Positions 43,022 to 51,285 of a stretch of 64,000 nucleotides of DNA are shown here, one piece after another. This DNA is from AP-15 sp963796155 (GTDB taxonomy: Bacteria; Pseudomonadota; Alphaproteobacteria; ATCC43930; CGMCC-115725), in contig CAWCKT010000048.1 of assembly GCA_963796155.1 (NCBI GenBank), positions 72,127-136,126 on the forward strand, read 5' to 3'. Positions within the stretch are counted from its first letter, which is position 1. Each line of letters starts with the position of its first letter. Under the pieces are notes generated by a model. It was not told where the DNA came from and searched no databases. It saw only the letters and a list, made by a program, of their open reading frames with translations. Made by a program: the position numbers and the translations under genes.

Positions 43022-43133
43022 AGGCCCGATCGATCGCCTCCGGGCTTTCATCGACCTCGACCTCGCGGGCGATTTCGATGAAGCGCTTGAACTGCTCCGG
43101 GTTGTCGGGCTTGAGCTTTGGTTTGCGAGGCAT
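42969..43133 (-). CDS. 54-residue hypothetical protein
   Basis: A short charged protein starting MPRKPKLKPDNPEQFKRFIE and ending KKRDRGRKSE, containing AREVEVDESPEAIDRAFNKV, a pattern seen in small hypothetical proteins of rhizobia. It follows the 65-residue membrane-protein gene by 18 bp on the same strand, so it is the third gene of a small leftward cassette. Its 3' part is antisense to the DUF3800 C-terminus. Confidence 0.65.
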   Translation of the reverse strand: MPRKPKLKPDNPEQFKRFIEIAREVEVDESPEAIDRAFNKVTRPKKRDRGRKSE

Positions 43134-43151
43134 GACCTCATGGTAGCACGA

Positions 43152-43349
43152 TCATTCCCTAATAGGCAGGCTCGCGCAGAGAATCGGAAGCGAACGATCA
43201 CGGCCCATATCGCAGGCGGTTATGACCCCAGTCCACCGATCGATCCGGTAAAGGTATCCGGGCGCGCCGCTGATCTGCCAGCGGAACGCGATCAAAATCG
43301 CGCCCGTTATCAGCAGGCCAGCGATCACGACAGCGATGGGGCCGCGCAT
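43152..43349 (-). CDS. Small membrane protein, DRWTG type
   Basis: A 65-residue protein with one transmembrane helix (MRGPIAVVIAGLLITGAILI) followed by YLYRIDRWTGVITACDM. It is a distant paralogue of 41321-41551. Its ATG lies next to the stop of the upstream 80-residue gene (1-bp gap), suggesting coupling. Confidence 0.65.
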   Translation of the reverse strand: MRGPIAVVIAGLLITGAILIAFRWQISGAPGYLYRIDRWTGVITACDMGRDRSLPILCASLPIRE

Positions 43350-43350
43350 A

Positions 43351-43593
43351 TTAATGTGGGGCCGGGCCGGGTTGGAGAATGCGTTCCGTCATTTGCCGTA
43401 AGGCCTGAGCAACTGATTCCGCTTGCTCGACCGTCAGAACCGTCTGGATCACGATCGGATCTATTTGAGGTGTCTCCTTGTGACGTGCAAACACTAGCCT
43501 CAGACCGCAGCCCGTCTCCAGGATTATTCCGGCTTCCCAATCGATGAGCGGAGTAAGATCGATCGTGCCGCGCTCGTTTATATCCCACGCCAT
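43351..43593 (-). CDS. 80-residue hypothetical protein
   Basis: A small soluble protein starting MAWDINERGTIDLTPLIDWE, ending QMTERILQPGPAPH. It has a mixed alpha/beta look with VLTVEQAESVAQALRQM as its longest helix. No family is recognised. It is the first gene of the three-gene leftward cassette. An upstream in-frame start (43620) is possible. Confidence 0.55.
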   Translation of the reverse strand: MAWDINERGTIDLTPLIDWEAGIILETGCGLRLVFARHKETPQIDPIVIQTVLTVEQAESVAQALRQMTERILQPGPAPH

Positions 43594-43729
43594 AAGATTC
43601 GCTCCTGGGTTGGTTGGCACTTTCTCGGGTGGCGATGATGACGGGGATGGGTGTCACGACCCGTCCCCGTCAATGAATGGCAGGCGTAGCTGGCGTGGAT
43701 CTTCCGGTGCCCGTGGCCGTCGCCGGCTA

Positions 43730-44230
43730 TCAAACGGTCGGCGGCGTTTCGCGCCGTGCGAGCGCAGTTGTTTCGTAAGTAAGGCGCTTGCCCTTGGCGC
43801 CGACCAGCGCACGGTCGGCGCGTTCCAGATCATCAACGCCGAGCGCAATCCGATTGTTGTAGCGGAAATCAAACTCGGCTGCATAGCGATGCAGGTGCGT
43901 TTCGCTCACGTCGAAATAGCAGCCGTAGATGCCGCGCTTGAAGATCGAGAAGAAGTTCTCGACCGTGTTGGTATGCCAAAACGCGGCGCGGACGTATTCC
44001 TCGGCCGAGTGGTTGACCGTACCGTGGCCGGCGAACTCGTCGCCGATCGGCCAATAGACCGGGGCATCGTCGGTCATCAGGTAGCTGGCCTTGTTGACGT
44101 TCGCGACGATGATCGGCTTGAGCGTTGCGGCGGTAACGTTCGGGATGTGAAAGCTGCGAACCTTGCCGTCGCGCTCGATAGCCTGGGCAATGTGCCCAAG
44201 ATAATCTTCGAGGCGCTCCGGATGCCTCAT
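43730..44230 (-). pseudogene. Chimera: HepT N-terminus fused in frame to an IS1595 transposase C-terminus
   Basis: The first 21 or so residues, MRHPERLEDYLGHIAQAIER, are the start of a HepT-type HEPN toxin and overlap the stop of the MntA-like gene (ATGA). From about residue 22 the frame is the catalytic C-terminal half of an IS1595/ISXO2-type transposase: DEFAGHGTVNHSAEEYVR, HTNTVENFFSIFKRGIYGCY and RYAAEFDFRYNNR. The N-terminal zinc-ribbon part of the transposase and the rest of HepT are missing. It is most likely the scar of an IS insertion followed by deletion. Confidence 0.75.
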
Positions 44231-44517
44231 AGAGGCTGCGCCTTCCGCAAGACCTCGCTGCGAAACTTCAACGGCAAAGCATCGGGAGTGAGGACCGATA
44301 CCGGGACGCCCAGCAAGGCTTCGGCCTCGCGCTTGAACGCGGCAAGGGTCAAGAGGCTGGTGGTTTCGGCAGGGTCAACCAGCAAATCGAGGTCGCTTTC
44401 CTCGTCATCGTTGCCGGTCAAAATCGATCCGAAGATGCGCGGGTGCTTCAAGCCTTGACGTCTCGCGAGGTCGCGCAATTGCGCACGGTGAGCGGCAAGG
44501 GCTTCGGATGGCTTCAT
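44227..44517 (-). CDS. MntA-like minimal nucleotidyltransferase (antitoxin of HepT systems)
   Basis: A 96-residue minimal nucleotidyltransferase. The catalytic pattern is RIFGSILTGNDDEESDLDLL (GSxxxG...DxD). In the family this protein AMPylates its HepT toxin partner to silence it. The start is ATG 44517 (MKPSEALAAHRAQ). It is followed by an ATGA overlap with what was the hepT gene, now replaced after 21 codons by transposase sequence, so the antitoxin is orphaned. Confidence 0.82.
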   Translation of the reverse strand: MKPSEALAAHRAQLRDLARRQGLKHPRIFGSILTGNDDEESDLDLLVDPAETTSLLTLAAFKREAEALLGVPVSVLTPDALPLKFRSEVLRKAQPL

Positions 44518-44554
44518 AATCATTGAGTTATGCACCACGGCAAAACCTTGCAAG

Positions 44555-44749
44555 TTGCACAGAGCCCGGCGGGACGGCGGCGAGCGCGAGGGGATCGGCT
44601 GCAACGCATCGACCAAGGGTGCCTATAAGCTCGCGCGGCTGGGATTTCGCACCAAGGAATTGCTCGGCGGCCTCGATTGGTGGCGTCGCGACGGGCATCC
44701 GGTGACGGTTTCGCAGGAGCCGGGCAGCTTGCCTGTGGCCGCCGAATAG
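44555..44749 (+). pseudogene. C-terminal fragment of a rhodanese-like protein
   Basis: The frame reads IGCNASTKGAYKLARLGFRT then KELLGGLDWWRRDGHPV, the typical end of a rhodanese domain after the active-site Cys loop. The rest of the domain, including the active-site loop, is absent and the preceding residues are unrelated. It is a truncated relic. Confidence 0.6.
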
Positions 44750-45074
44750 CGGCGCTGCTGCGCAAATGTGTTGATTATCGGCGAAATGGACTTGTGGGCG
44801 CGCCGGGTGCGGGCCCGCGCGCCTTGTCATTTTAATAATTTTATGGTATTGATATTGGCTGACGGCGGCTGCTCGCACGCCGGTCTCCCCTGTCGAGAAT
44901 TCGGAAAATGCAATTATTCGCAACTAGGACGCCCGTGCCAAATTCCCCTGCCAATTCCCTGTCGGCGTACCGAAAATCCGCTGCCGGCAAGCTCGGACAA
45001 ATCGTGCACAAGTGTCTGATTTTTCGAATATTTTCACGGTTCTCGGGGTTATTTCTCAGCGCCGATAAAGGTTT
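44750..45074. other. Intergenic DNA with CCCTG-type motifs
   Basis: No gene is supported. From about 44930 the DNA contains several CCCCTGCC and CCCTGTCGG motifs like those at 29976-30124 and leads into the palindrome at 45075. GC content is lower than in the flanking core genes. Confidence 0.4.
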
Positions 45075-45094
45075 TTTCCCTGCCGGCAGGGAAA
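45075..45094. repeat. Perfect 20-bp palindrome
   Basis: TTTCCCTGCCGGCAGGGAAA is fully self-complementary and lies 20 bp from the 3' end of the leftward dehydrogenase gene. Preceded by T-rich sequence on the plus strand; on the minus strand it could act as a terminator for that gene. It resembles the imperfect palindrome at 30101-30123. Confidence 0.6.
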
Positions 45095-45113
45095 TCGGAT
45101 CCGGGGCGGCCAT

Positions 45114-46181
45114 TCAGGGTTTCGCCTGGGGCGCCTCGACCAGCACGTTGATGCCGCGGGCGGCGACGGTGAGTTCGCGCCAGGTCTCCTCGTCGATCGG
45201 CACGCCGTTCTTGATGCGCTCGGCGCGCGTCAGGCGTTCGGGGTCGCCGGGGATCAGCACCGGCTCCTCCGGGTGGCGCGGCGGCGAGGCCGTTATGTAA
45301 GCCGTCATCGCCGCGATCTCGTCCTGCAGCCAGGTGCGGTCGAGGAGCCGCGACGGGTCGATGACGATCGTCAGCATGCCGTTGGTCGCCGTGCTGCCGC
45401 CCTGCCGCTCGGGCCGCATCGTGCCGCTGCCGCACAGCGCACCCGCCAGCATCTCGCAGACAAAGGCGAGCGCGTAGCCCTTGTGCTCGCCGAAGGTCAG
45501 CACGGCACCCCGCGGCTGGCGGTACATCGCAGCGGGGTCGGTCGTCGGCTTGCCTTCGCCGTCGAGCAGGATGCCGGGTTTCAGCTGCTCGCCCTTGTTG
45601 CGGGCGACCCGCACTTTGCCCATCGCGACCACACTCGTCGCCATGTCGAGGATGATCGGCCGTTCGGGCTCGGGGCCCGGGATCGCGATGCAGACGGGGT
45701 TGGTGCTGAAGCGCGCATCGGAGCCGCGCCACGGCGCCACGGCCGGCCGCGCATCGGTGACGTTGACGAAATGGAACGAGACGAGGCCCGCCTCGGCGCA
45801 CATTTCGCCATAAGTGCCGACCCGGCCGATATGGTGCGGGTTGCGCAAGGCGACGACCGCGACCCCGGTTTGGCGCGCCTTCTCGATGCCGACCATCGTC
45901 GCTTCCCGCGCGGCAATCTGGCCCCACGCGCGCTCGCCGTCATAGACGATCAAGGAGCCGTTCTCGCTGACCACACGTCCCTTCCGGTTGGCGAAGACGG
46001 TACCGTTGGCAAGATGCTGCAGATAGTTCGGGATCAGGCCGACGCCATGGCTGTCATGGCCGCGCAGATTGGCGCCGATCAGATGATCGGCAATGACGCG
46101 GGCTTCCTCCGGCTGGCTGCCGGCGGCGCTGAAGACGCGGCTGGCGATGTCGTGCAGCGCGGTGTGCTGGATAACGACCAT
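45114..46181 (-). CDS. Malate/L-lactate dehydrogenase family (Ldh_2) oxidoreductase
   Basis: A 355-residue NAD(P)-dependent 2-hydroxyacid (or imine) oxidoreductase of the Ldh_2 family, distinct from classical malate dehydrogenase. Signatures: GANLRGHDSHGVGLIPNYL, VVALRNPHHIGRVGTYGE, FSTNPVCIAIPG and FGEHKGYALAFVCEML. The N-terminal start MVVIQHTALHDIASRVFSAAG fits family length. Members use malate, lactate, ureidoglycolate or sulfolactate; which applies here cannot be told. It lies 16 bp downstream of pheA in a leftward run. Confidence 0.88.
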   Translation of the reverse strand: MVVIQHTALHDIASRVFSAAGSQPEEARVIADHLIGANLRGHDSHGVGLIPNYLQHLANGTVFANRKGRVVSENGSLIVYDGERAWGQIAAREATMVGIEKARQTGVAVVALRNPHHIGRVGTYGEMCAEAGLVSFHFVNVTDARPAVAPWRGSDARFSTNPVCIAIPGPEPERPIILDMATSVVAMGKVRVARNKGEQLKPGILLDGEGKPTTDPAAMYRQPRGAVLTFGEHKGYALAFVCEMLAGALCGSGTMRPERQGGSTATNGMLTIVIDPSRLLDRTWLQDEIAAMTAYITASPPRHPEEPVLIPGDPERLTRAERIKNGVPIDEETWRELTVAARGINVLVEAPQAKP

Positions 46182-46197
46182 TTCCGTTGTCCTTTCT

Positions 46198-47055
46198 TCA
46201 ATTTCCTTGGCGGCTCGTGGCGGCGATGCGCAGCGGATGGGCGGGATAAACCCCGAGGATCTTGACCTCGCGCGAAAAGAACGCGAGCTCCTCGAGCGCC
46301 AGTGTCAGCGAGCGGTCTTCAGGATGCGCCTCGACATCGGCATAGAACTGGGTCGCCGCGAAGGCACCGCCGACCATGTAGCTCTCGAGCTTGGTCATGT
46401 TGACGCCGTTGGTGGCAAAGCCGCCCAGGGCCTTGTAGAGCGCGGCGGGCACATTGCGAACACGGAACAGAAACGTCGTCACGGTCGGCGCGCCGCGCGC
46501 CGGCCGCTTGGGCTCGCGCGACATGATCAAGAAGCGGGTCGTGTTGTGCTCGGCGTCCTCGATGTTCTCTTTCAGCGAGACGAGGCCATAGATCTGCCCG
46601 GCGAGCTCGGAGGCGATTGCCGCGACGGTCGGGTCGCCGCGGGCGGCGATCTCGGCCGCCGCGCCGGCGGTGTCGGCGGCCACCACCGGTTCAAGCCCGA
46701 GCGAGCGGATCAGCTTGCGGCACTGCGATAGAGCATGGACGTGGCTTCTGACCGTGCGCAATGTCTCGAGGGTCGCGCCGGGAACGGCCAACAGGTGGTG
46801 GTTCACCCGCTCGAAATGCTCGCCGATGATGTGGAGATCCGAATCCGGCATCAGATGGTGGACGTCGGCGACGCGGCCGGCCACCGAATTCTCGACGGCG
46901 ATCATCGCCAGCGCCGCGCGACCCTCGCTCACCGCGGCGAAGGCATCGTCGAATTGTGTGCAGGGGAGGGTAACCATATCGGGGAAGACGCGGCGGCAGG
47001 CAAGGTCGGAGTAGGCGCCGAAGGTGCCCTGGAACGCGATCGTATGCTCAGGCAT
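46198..47055 (-). CDS. pheA: Prephenate dehydratase
   Basis: A 285-residue enzyme making phenylpyruvate from prephenate for phenylalanine synthesis. The catalytic part has IAFQGTFGAYSDLACRRVFP, VENSVAGRVADVHHLM and AEHNTTRFLI, the last carrying the catalytic Thr. A regulatory ACT domain at the C-terminus contains GVNMTKLESYMVGG. No chorismate mutase domain is attached, as is normal in alphaproteobacteria. Its start overlaps the kdsB stop by 8 nt. Confidence 0.93.
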   Translation of the reverse strand: MPEHTIAFQGTFGAYSDLACRRVFPDMVTLPCTQFDDAFAAVSEGRAALAMIAVENSVAGRVADVHHLMPDSDLHIIGEHFERVNHHLLAVPGATLETLRTVRSHVHALSQCRKLIRSLGLEPVVAADTAGAAAEIAARGDPTVAAIASELAGQIYGLVSLKENIEDAEHNTTRFLIMSREPKRPARGAPTVTTFLFRVRNVPAALYKALGGFATNGVNMTKLESYMVGGAFAATQFYADVEAHPEDRSLTLALEELAFFSREVKILGVYPAHPLRIAATSRQGN

Positions 47056-47857
47056 TGGTCTGATGCGCCTGTCGGAAAAGGTGGCGGGCGCGCTCGAGAT
47101 CGGCCGGGGTGTCGACCTGTACCCCGAGCCGGCCGGCCTCGATCAAGCTGACCGAGATGCGCATCCCGGCTTCGAGAGCGCGCAGCTGTTCGAGATGCTC
47201 GCGCTCTTCGAGCACCCCCCGAGGCAGCCCGACGAACTGCTCGAGCGCCTCGCGGCGGTAGGCGTAGAGCCCGATATGCTCGTAATGCGGCCCCTCTCCC
47301 CACGGCACGACCGCCTTGCTGAAATAGAGTGCACGCGCGGGCCGGGTCGCATCGGCAAAGCCGGCCACGACCTTGTTGACGCTGGTATCCGCGAGTGCGG
47401 CTGCATCCTCTATGACCGCGGCCAACGTTGCGATATCAGTCTCGGGGTCGGCGAGGCCGTCTGCCGCGACCCGCACGGCCGCGGGATCCAAAAGGGGCAG
47501 GTCGCCCTGGACGTTGATCACCGCGTCATAGGTGCGACCAGGATCGAGCCGCGAGATCGCCTCATGGATGCGGTCCGAGCCGGTCGGCCGGTGCGGGTCG
47601 GTCAGGACCGCCCGGCCGCCGGCTGCTTCGACCGCATCGGCGATCGCGCGGTCGCCGCAGGCGACGACGACCGGCCCGATTTCGGCAGCGAGCGCGCGGC
47701 GCCAGACATGTACGATCATCGGTGCGCCGCCGATATCGGCGAGCGGTTTGCCGGGCAGGCGCGTGGCGGCGAGCCGGGCGGGGATCAGGATGATCGGGTT
47801 GCGGGGTGCGGCTCTGGTCACGGGATCTCTGCGCAGCCGATGGGGCAGCGACAACAT
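47048..47857 (-). CDS. kdsB: 3-deoxy-manno-octulosonate cytidylyltransferase
   Basis: A 269-residue enzyme that activates KDO with CTP for lipid A core assembly. Motifs: IILIPARLAATRLPGKPLAD near the N-terminus, DPHRPTGSDRIHEAI, INVQGDLPLLDP (with the Asp for Mg), and HIGLYAYRREALEQFVGLP. The ATG at 47857 gives a short N-terminal extension; a GTG about 14 codons on is possible. It is divergent from the cytochrome c gene with a 64-bp gap, the order seen in many alphaproteobacteria. Confidence 0.92.
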   Translation of the reverse strand: MLSLPHRLRRDPVTRAAPRNPIILIPARLAATRLPGKPLADIGGAPMIVHVWRRALAAEIGPVVVACGDRAIADAVEAAGGRAVLTDPHRPTGSDRIHEAISRLDPGRTYDAVINVQGDLPLLDPAAVRVAADGLADPETDIATLAAVIEDAAALADTSVNKVVAGFADATRPARALYFSKAVVPWGEGPHYEHIGLYAYRREALEQFVGLPRGVLEEREHLEQLRALEAGMRISVSLIEAGRLGVQVDTPADLERARHLFRQAHQTNA

Positions 47858-47921
47858 GCCCGGTTCGTTCGATCGTCGGAAGCGTGATAATTCATTCGCG
47901 TAGTCGGGGGGAAGGTCGTCG

Positions 47922-48446
47922 ATGCCGGCGTTCGAGTGGAACAAGATCATCGCCTCGGTGCTGACGGCGATGATCGTCGCGATGGTGTCCGGGATCCTGG
48001 CGAGTGAGCTCGTCCGCCCGAAGCCGCTCGAAAAGCCGGTCTATCTGCCGGCCGGCACCGAGCAGACCGCGGCCGCCCCGGCAGAGCAGGGTGCGGCGGC
48101 CGGACCCGAGCCGATCGAGCCGCTGCTCGCCAAGGCCGATCCGAAGAAAGGGGAGCAGCTCACCAAGGTTTGCACCCAGTGCCACACCTTCGCGCAAGGC
48201 CAGCCGAACAAGATCGGCCCGAACCTATGGAACGTGGTCGGCCAACCAATGGGCGAGGATCGGGGCGGGTATCAGTTCTCATCGGCGATGGAGGCGCACA
48301 AAGGCGACAAGTGGGATGCGGACGAGCTCAACAAATGGCTCTGGAAGCCGCAATCATTTATCAAGGGCACCAAGATGACGTTTGCCGGCATGCCTAAAGC
48401 GGAAGATCGCGCCGACGTCATCGCCTATCTTGACACGCTGAAATAG
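47922..48446 (+). CDS. Membrane-anchored class I cytochrome c (CycM-like)
   Basis: A 174-residue protein with an uncleaved N-terminal helix (KIIASVLTAMIVAMVSGILA), a Pro/Ala-rich linker, then a cytochrome c domain. Heme attaches at CTQCH (about residues 86-90), and the axial Met is in FAGMPKAEDRADVIAYL. This is the plan of CycM/c552 of rhizobia, which passes electrons from the bc1 complex to oxidases. It starts a rightward run with hisN and yejA. Confidence 0.9.
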   Translation: MPAFEWNKIIASVLTAMIVAMVSGILASELVRPKPLEKPVYLPAGTEQTAAAPAEQGAAAGPEPIEPLLAKADPKKGEQLTKVCTQCHTFAQGQPNKIGPNLWNVVGQPMGEDRGGYQFSSAMEAHKGDKWDADELNKWLWKPQSFIKGTKMTFAGMPKAEDRADVIAYLDTLK

Positions 48447-48450
48447 GCCG

Positions 48451-49254
48451 GTGCCCGAGATCGACCTCGACGCCTTTGTCTCCCTCGCGCTGCGCCTCGC
48501 CGATGCCGCCGGCGCCGAAATCCGCCCGCATTTCCGCAAGCCGATCACGGTCGAGGACAAGGCCGATCTGACCCCGGTAACTGTTGCCGACCGTGCGGCG
48601 GAGGCGGCGATGCGGACGCTGATCGAGAGGCGCTTTCCGAAGCACGGCATCCTCGGGGAGGAGTTCGGGCCAGCGCGCGAAGATGCCGAGTTCGTCTGGG
48701 TTCTGGACCCGATCGACGGCACGAAGTCCTTTATCAGCGGGGTCCCGTTGTTCGGCACCTTGATCGCGCTGACCCGAGAGCGGCGCCCGATCCTCGGCGT
48801 CATCGATCAGCCGATCTCGCGCGAGCGCTGGGTGGGCGCGGCAGGGCGCACGACGACACTGAACGGCGCGGCGATCCGATGCCGGGATTGCCCGGCGCTC
48901 GCCGCCGCAACCCTGTTTGCCACGACACCGGAAATGTTCAAGGGAAAAGATGCCGCCGCCTTCGCCCGGGTTTCCGGCGCGGTGAAGCTGACGCGTTTTG
49001 GCGCCGATTGCTACGCCTATGGCCTGCTCGCCGCCGGGTTTGTCGACCTCGTCCTTGAAGCCAGCCTGAAGCCGTACGATTTCTGCGCGATGGTTCCGAT
49101 CGTCGAGGGGGCAGGGGGCGTTGCCACCGACTGGCGGGGAGCGCCTCTCGATCTCACCTCCGACGGCCGCATTCTTGTCGCCGGGGATCGCCGTGCGCAT
49201 CGGGCGGCGATGGCTCTCCTCGGAGTAACGCAATGCGCAGAGCACGAGCAATAG
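48451..49254 (+). CDS. hisN: Histidinol-phosphatase, inositol monophosphatase type
   Basis: A 267-residue Mg-dependent phosphatase of the inositol-monophosphatase fold. Metal-site motifs: GILGEEFG, WVLDPIDGTKSFI and KPYDFCAMVPIVEGAGG. The subgroup with SFISGVPLFGTLIAL is the HisN type that supplies the histidinol-phosphate phosphatase step in alphaproteobacteria; other substrates remain possible. GTG start at 48451, 4 bp after the cytochrome stop. It overlaps yejA by 22 nt. Confidence 0.87.
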   Translation: MPEIDLDAFVSLALRLADAAGAEIRPHFRKPITVEDKADLTPVTVADRAAEAAMRTLIERRFPKHGILGEEFGPAREDAEFVWVLDPIDGTKSFISGVPLFGTLIALTRERRPILGVIDQPISRERWVGAAGRTTTLNGAAIRCRDCPALAAATLFATTPEMFKGKDAAAFARVSGAVKLTRFGADCYAYGLLAAGFVDLVLEASLKPYDFCAMVPIVEGAGGVATDWRGAPLDLTSDGRILVAGDRRAHRAAMALLGVTQCAEHEQ

Positions 49255-51065
49255 TTGCAGCACTGTTCGTGGCGGCGGGGCTGGCGTCCGCCGCGTACGC
49301 GGCCTCAACCCCGGGGATGTCGCTGTTCGGCGATCTCAAATACGGTCCCGACTTCAAGCATTTCGATTACGTGAACCCGGAGGCGGTGAAGGGCGGCACG
49401 ATGCGCCTCTCGGCGATCGGCACTTTCGACACGCTCAATCCCTTTGTCATCAAAGGCGTGCCGGCGGCCGGGATCGGCCAGATCTTCGACACGCTGACGG
49501 TGCGTTCCGAGGACGAGGCCGAGAGCTCGTACGGGCTCGTTGCCGAAACCATCGAGCTCGCCGCCGACAAGCTCTCGGTGCTCTACACAATCCGCAAGGA
49601 GGCGCGGTTTCACGACGGAGCCCCGATGACCCCCGAGGACGTCGTGTGGACCTTCGAGACGTTGCGGGCGAAGGGCCTTCCAATGTACCGCTCGTATTAC
49701 GGTGACGTGACCAAAGTGGAGAAGGAGGGCGAACGCGGTGTGCGGTTCTGGTTCAAATCGGCCGAAAACCGCGAGTTGCCGGTAATTCTCGGCGAGATGC
49801 CGGTGCTGTCCAAGGCATATTGGTCAGGCCGCGACTTTGAAAAGACAGCGCTCGATCAGCCGCTCGGCAGCGGACCCTACAAGATCGAATCGGTCGACCC
49901 CGGCCGCGCGATCACCTATCGCCGGGTTGCCGATTACTGGGCCGCAGATCTCCCGGTCAATAAAGGCCGCTACAATGTCGATACGATCCGTTACGATTAT
50001 TACCGTGACGGCACGATTGCACTCGAGGCCTTCAAAGCCGGCCAATACGACGTCCGGCGCGAGAATTCCTCGAAATCCTGGGCAACCGGCTATGACAGCC
50101 CTGCGCTGCGAGAAGGGCTGATCAAGAAGGAGCAAATCCCAAACCAATTGCCCAGCGGAATGCAGGGCCTCGGTTACAATCTTCGCCGCCCGCTGTTCCA
50201 GGACCCGCGGGTACGCGAAGCGCTCGCCTACGCCTTCGATTTCGAATGGTCGAACAAAAACCTGTTCTACGGTCTTTATACGCGCACCCGCAGCTATTTC
50301 GACAATTCTGAGCTGGCGGCGACCGGTTTGCCGCAGGGCGAACAACTGAAAATCCTCGATAAGTTTCGCGGCAACATCCCCGACGAAGTCTTCATCCAGG
50401 AATACGACCCGCCCAAATACGATGGTTCCGGCAATATTCGCGATGGGCTGCGCGCGGCGCTGAAATTGTTGAAGGAGGCCGGATGGACCTTCAAGGGCGA
50501 GAAACTCGTCAACGACGAGACCGGTCAGCCTTTCGAATTCGAGATACTGCTCGACGATCCCGCATATGAGCGCATCGCGTTACCGTTCGCGAAGAACCTC
50601 GAACGAATGGGAATCACCGCCCGCGTCCGCACGGTCGATGTCGCGCAATACGAGAAGCGGATGGAAACCTTTGATTTCGACATGGCGGTGGCGCTGTTCC
50701 CGCAGTCGCTGTCGCCCGGTAACGAGCAGCGCGAATTCTTCGGTTCGCCAGCTGCCGACCAGCCGGGAAGCCGCAATGTTCTCGGCATCAAGAGCCCGGT
50801 CATCGACGAGCTGATCGAAGAGTTGATCAGGGCGCCGGACAGGGCGAGCCTCGTCGCCCACACACGGGCGCTCGACCGCGTTCTGCAGTACGGCTATTAC
50901 GTGGTCCCGCAATTTCATCTCGGCGCATTCTGGGTGGCGTACTGGGACAAATTTCGCCGTCCGGAGACCGTGCCGAAATACGGCCTCGGCATCGACACTT
51001 GGTGGGTGGATCCCAACGCCGAGCAGTCGGTCGAGGCCAAGAAGGGCGAGATCGTGAAAGAATAG
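49233..51065 (+). CDS. yejA: YejA-like oligopeptide/microcin C-type ABC binding protein
   Basis: A 610-residue family 5 solute-binding protein with a signal peptide (AIVAALFVAAGLASAAYA). Mature part: MSLFGDLKYGPDFKHFDYVN PEAVKGG region, RKEARFHDGAPMTPEDVVWT, LGSGPYKIESVDPGRAITY and YNLRRPLFQDPRVREALAYA, all typical of YejA. It binds peptides or microcin C-like compounds for the YejBEF importer. yejB follows after 220 bp that contain a gene relic. Confidence 0.9.
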   Translation: MRRARAIVAALFVAAGLASAAYAASTPGMSLFGDLKYGPDFKHFDYVNPEAVKGGTMRLSAIGTFDTLNPFVIKGVPAAGIGQIFDTLTVRSEDEAESSYGLVAETIELAADKLSVLYTIRKEARFHDGAPMTPEDVVWTFETLRAKGLPMYRSYYGDVTKVEKEGERGVRFWFKSAENRELPVILGEMPVLSKAYWSGRDFEKTALDQPLGSGPYKIESVDPGRAITYRRVADYWAADLPVNKGRYNVDTIRYDYYRDGTIALEAFKAGQYDVRRENSSKSWATGYDSPALREGLIKKEQIPNQLPSGMQGLGYNLRRPLFQDPRVREALAYAFDFEWSNKNLFYGLYTRTRSYFDNSELAATGLPQGEQLKILDKFRGNIPDEVFIQEYDPPKYDGSGNIRDGLRAALKLLKEAGWTFKGEKLVNDETGQPFEFEILLDDPAYERIALPFAKNLERMGITARVRTVDVAQYEKRMETFDFDMAVALFPQSLSPGNEQREFFGSPAADQPGSRNVLGIKSPVIDELIEELIRAPDRASLVAHTRALDRVLQYGYYVVPQFHLGAFWVAYWDKFRRPETVPKYGLGIDTWWVDPNAEQSVEAKKGEIVKE

Positions 51066-51173
51066 AGTACGATCCCGAAACGGCTCCCTCTTCTGGCTAA
51101 CTCGGGTCGATCGGGAGTGGCGATTTACGCGCGACGCGATATGCTCGGTACTTCGCGTCAGGGAGAGCGGAAA

Positions 51174-51282
51174 ATGTCTGCAGCCGCCGCGAGTTTCTGC
51201 GCCGCGCCGCGGCGCTCGGCGTTTCTCCGGCGCGACAATCAAGATCGAGACCGGGCGTGAGCTGGTGCCCGGACTCGGATAA
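51174..51282 (+). pseudogene. Relic of a deleted Tat-exported binding-protein gene
   Basis: After a ribosome binding site and ATG at 51174 the sequence reads, one frame over, SRREFLRRAAALGVS, a twin-arginine signal. It is followed almost at once by TIKIETGRELVPGLG and TAA (51280-51282) in a further frame. It looks like the two ends of a longer gene joined by an internal deletion. In related operons a second yejA copy is often present here, which is the most likely source (inference). Confidence 0.4.
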
Positions 51283-51285
51283 AGC

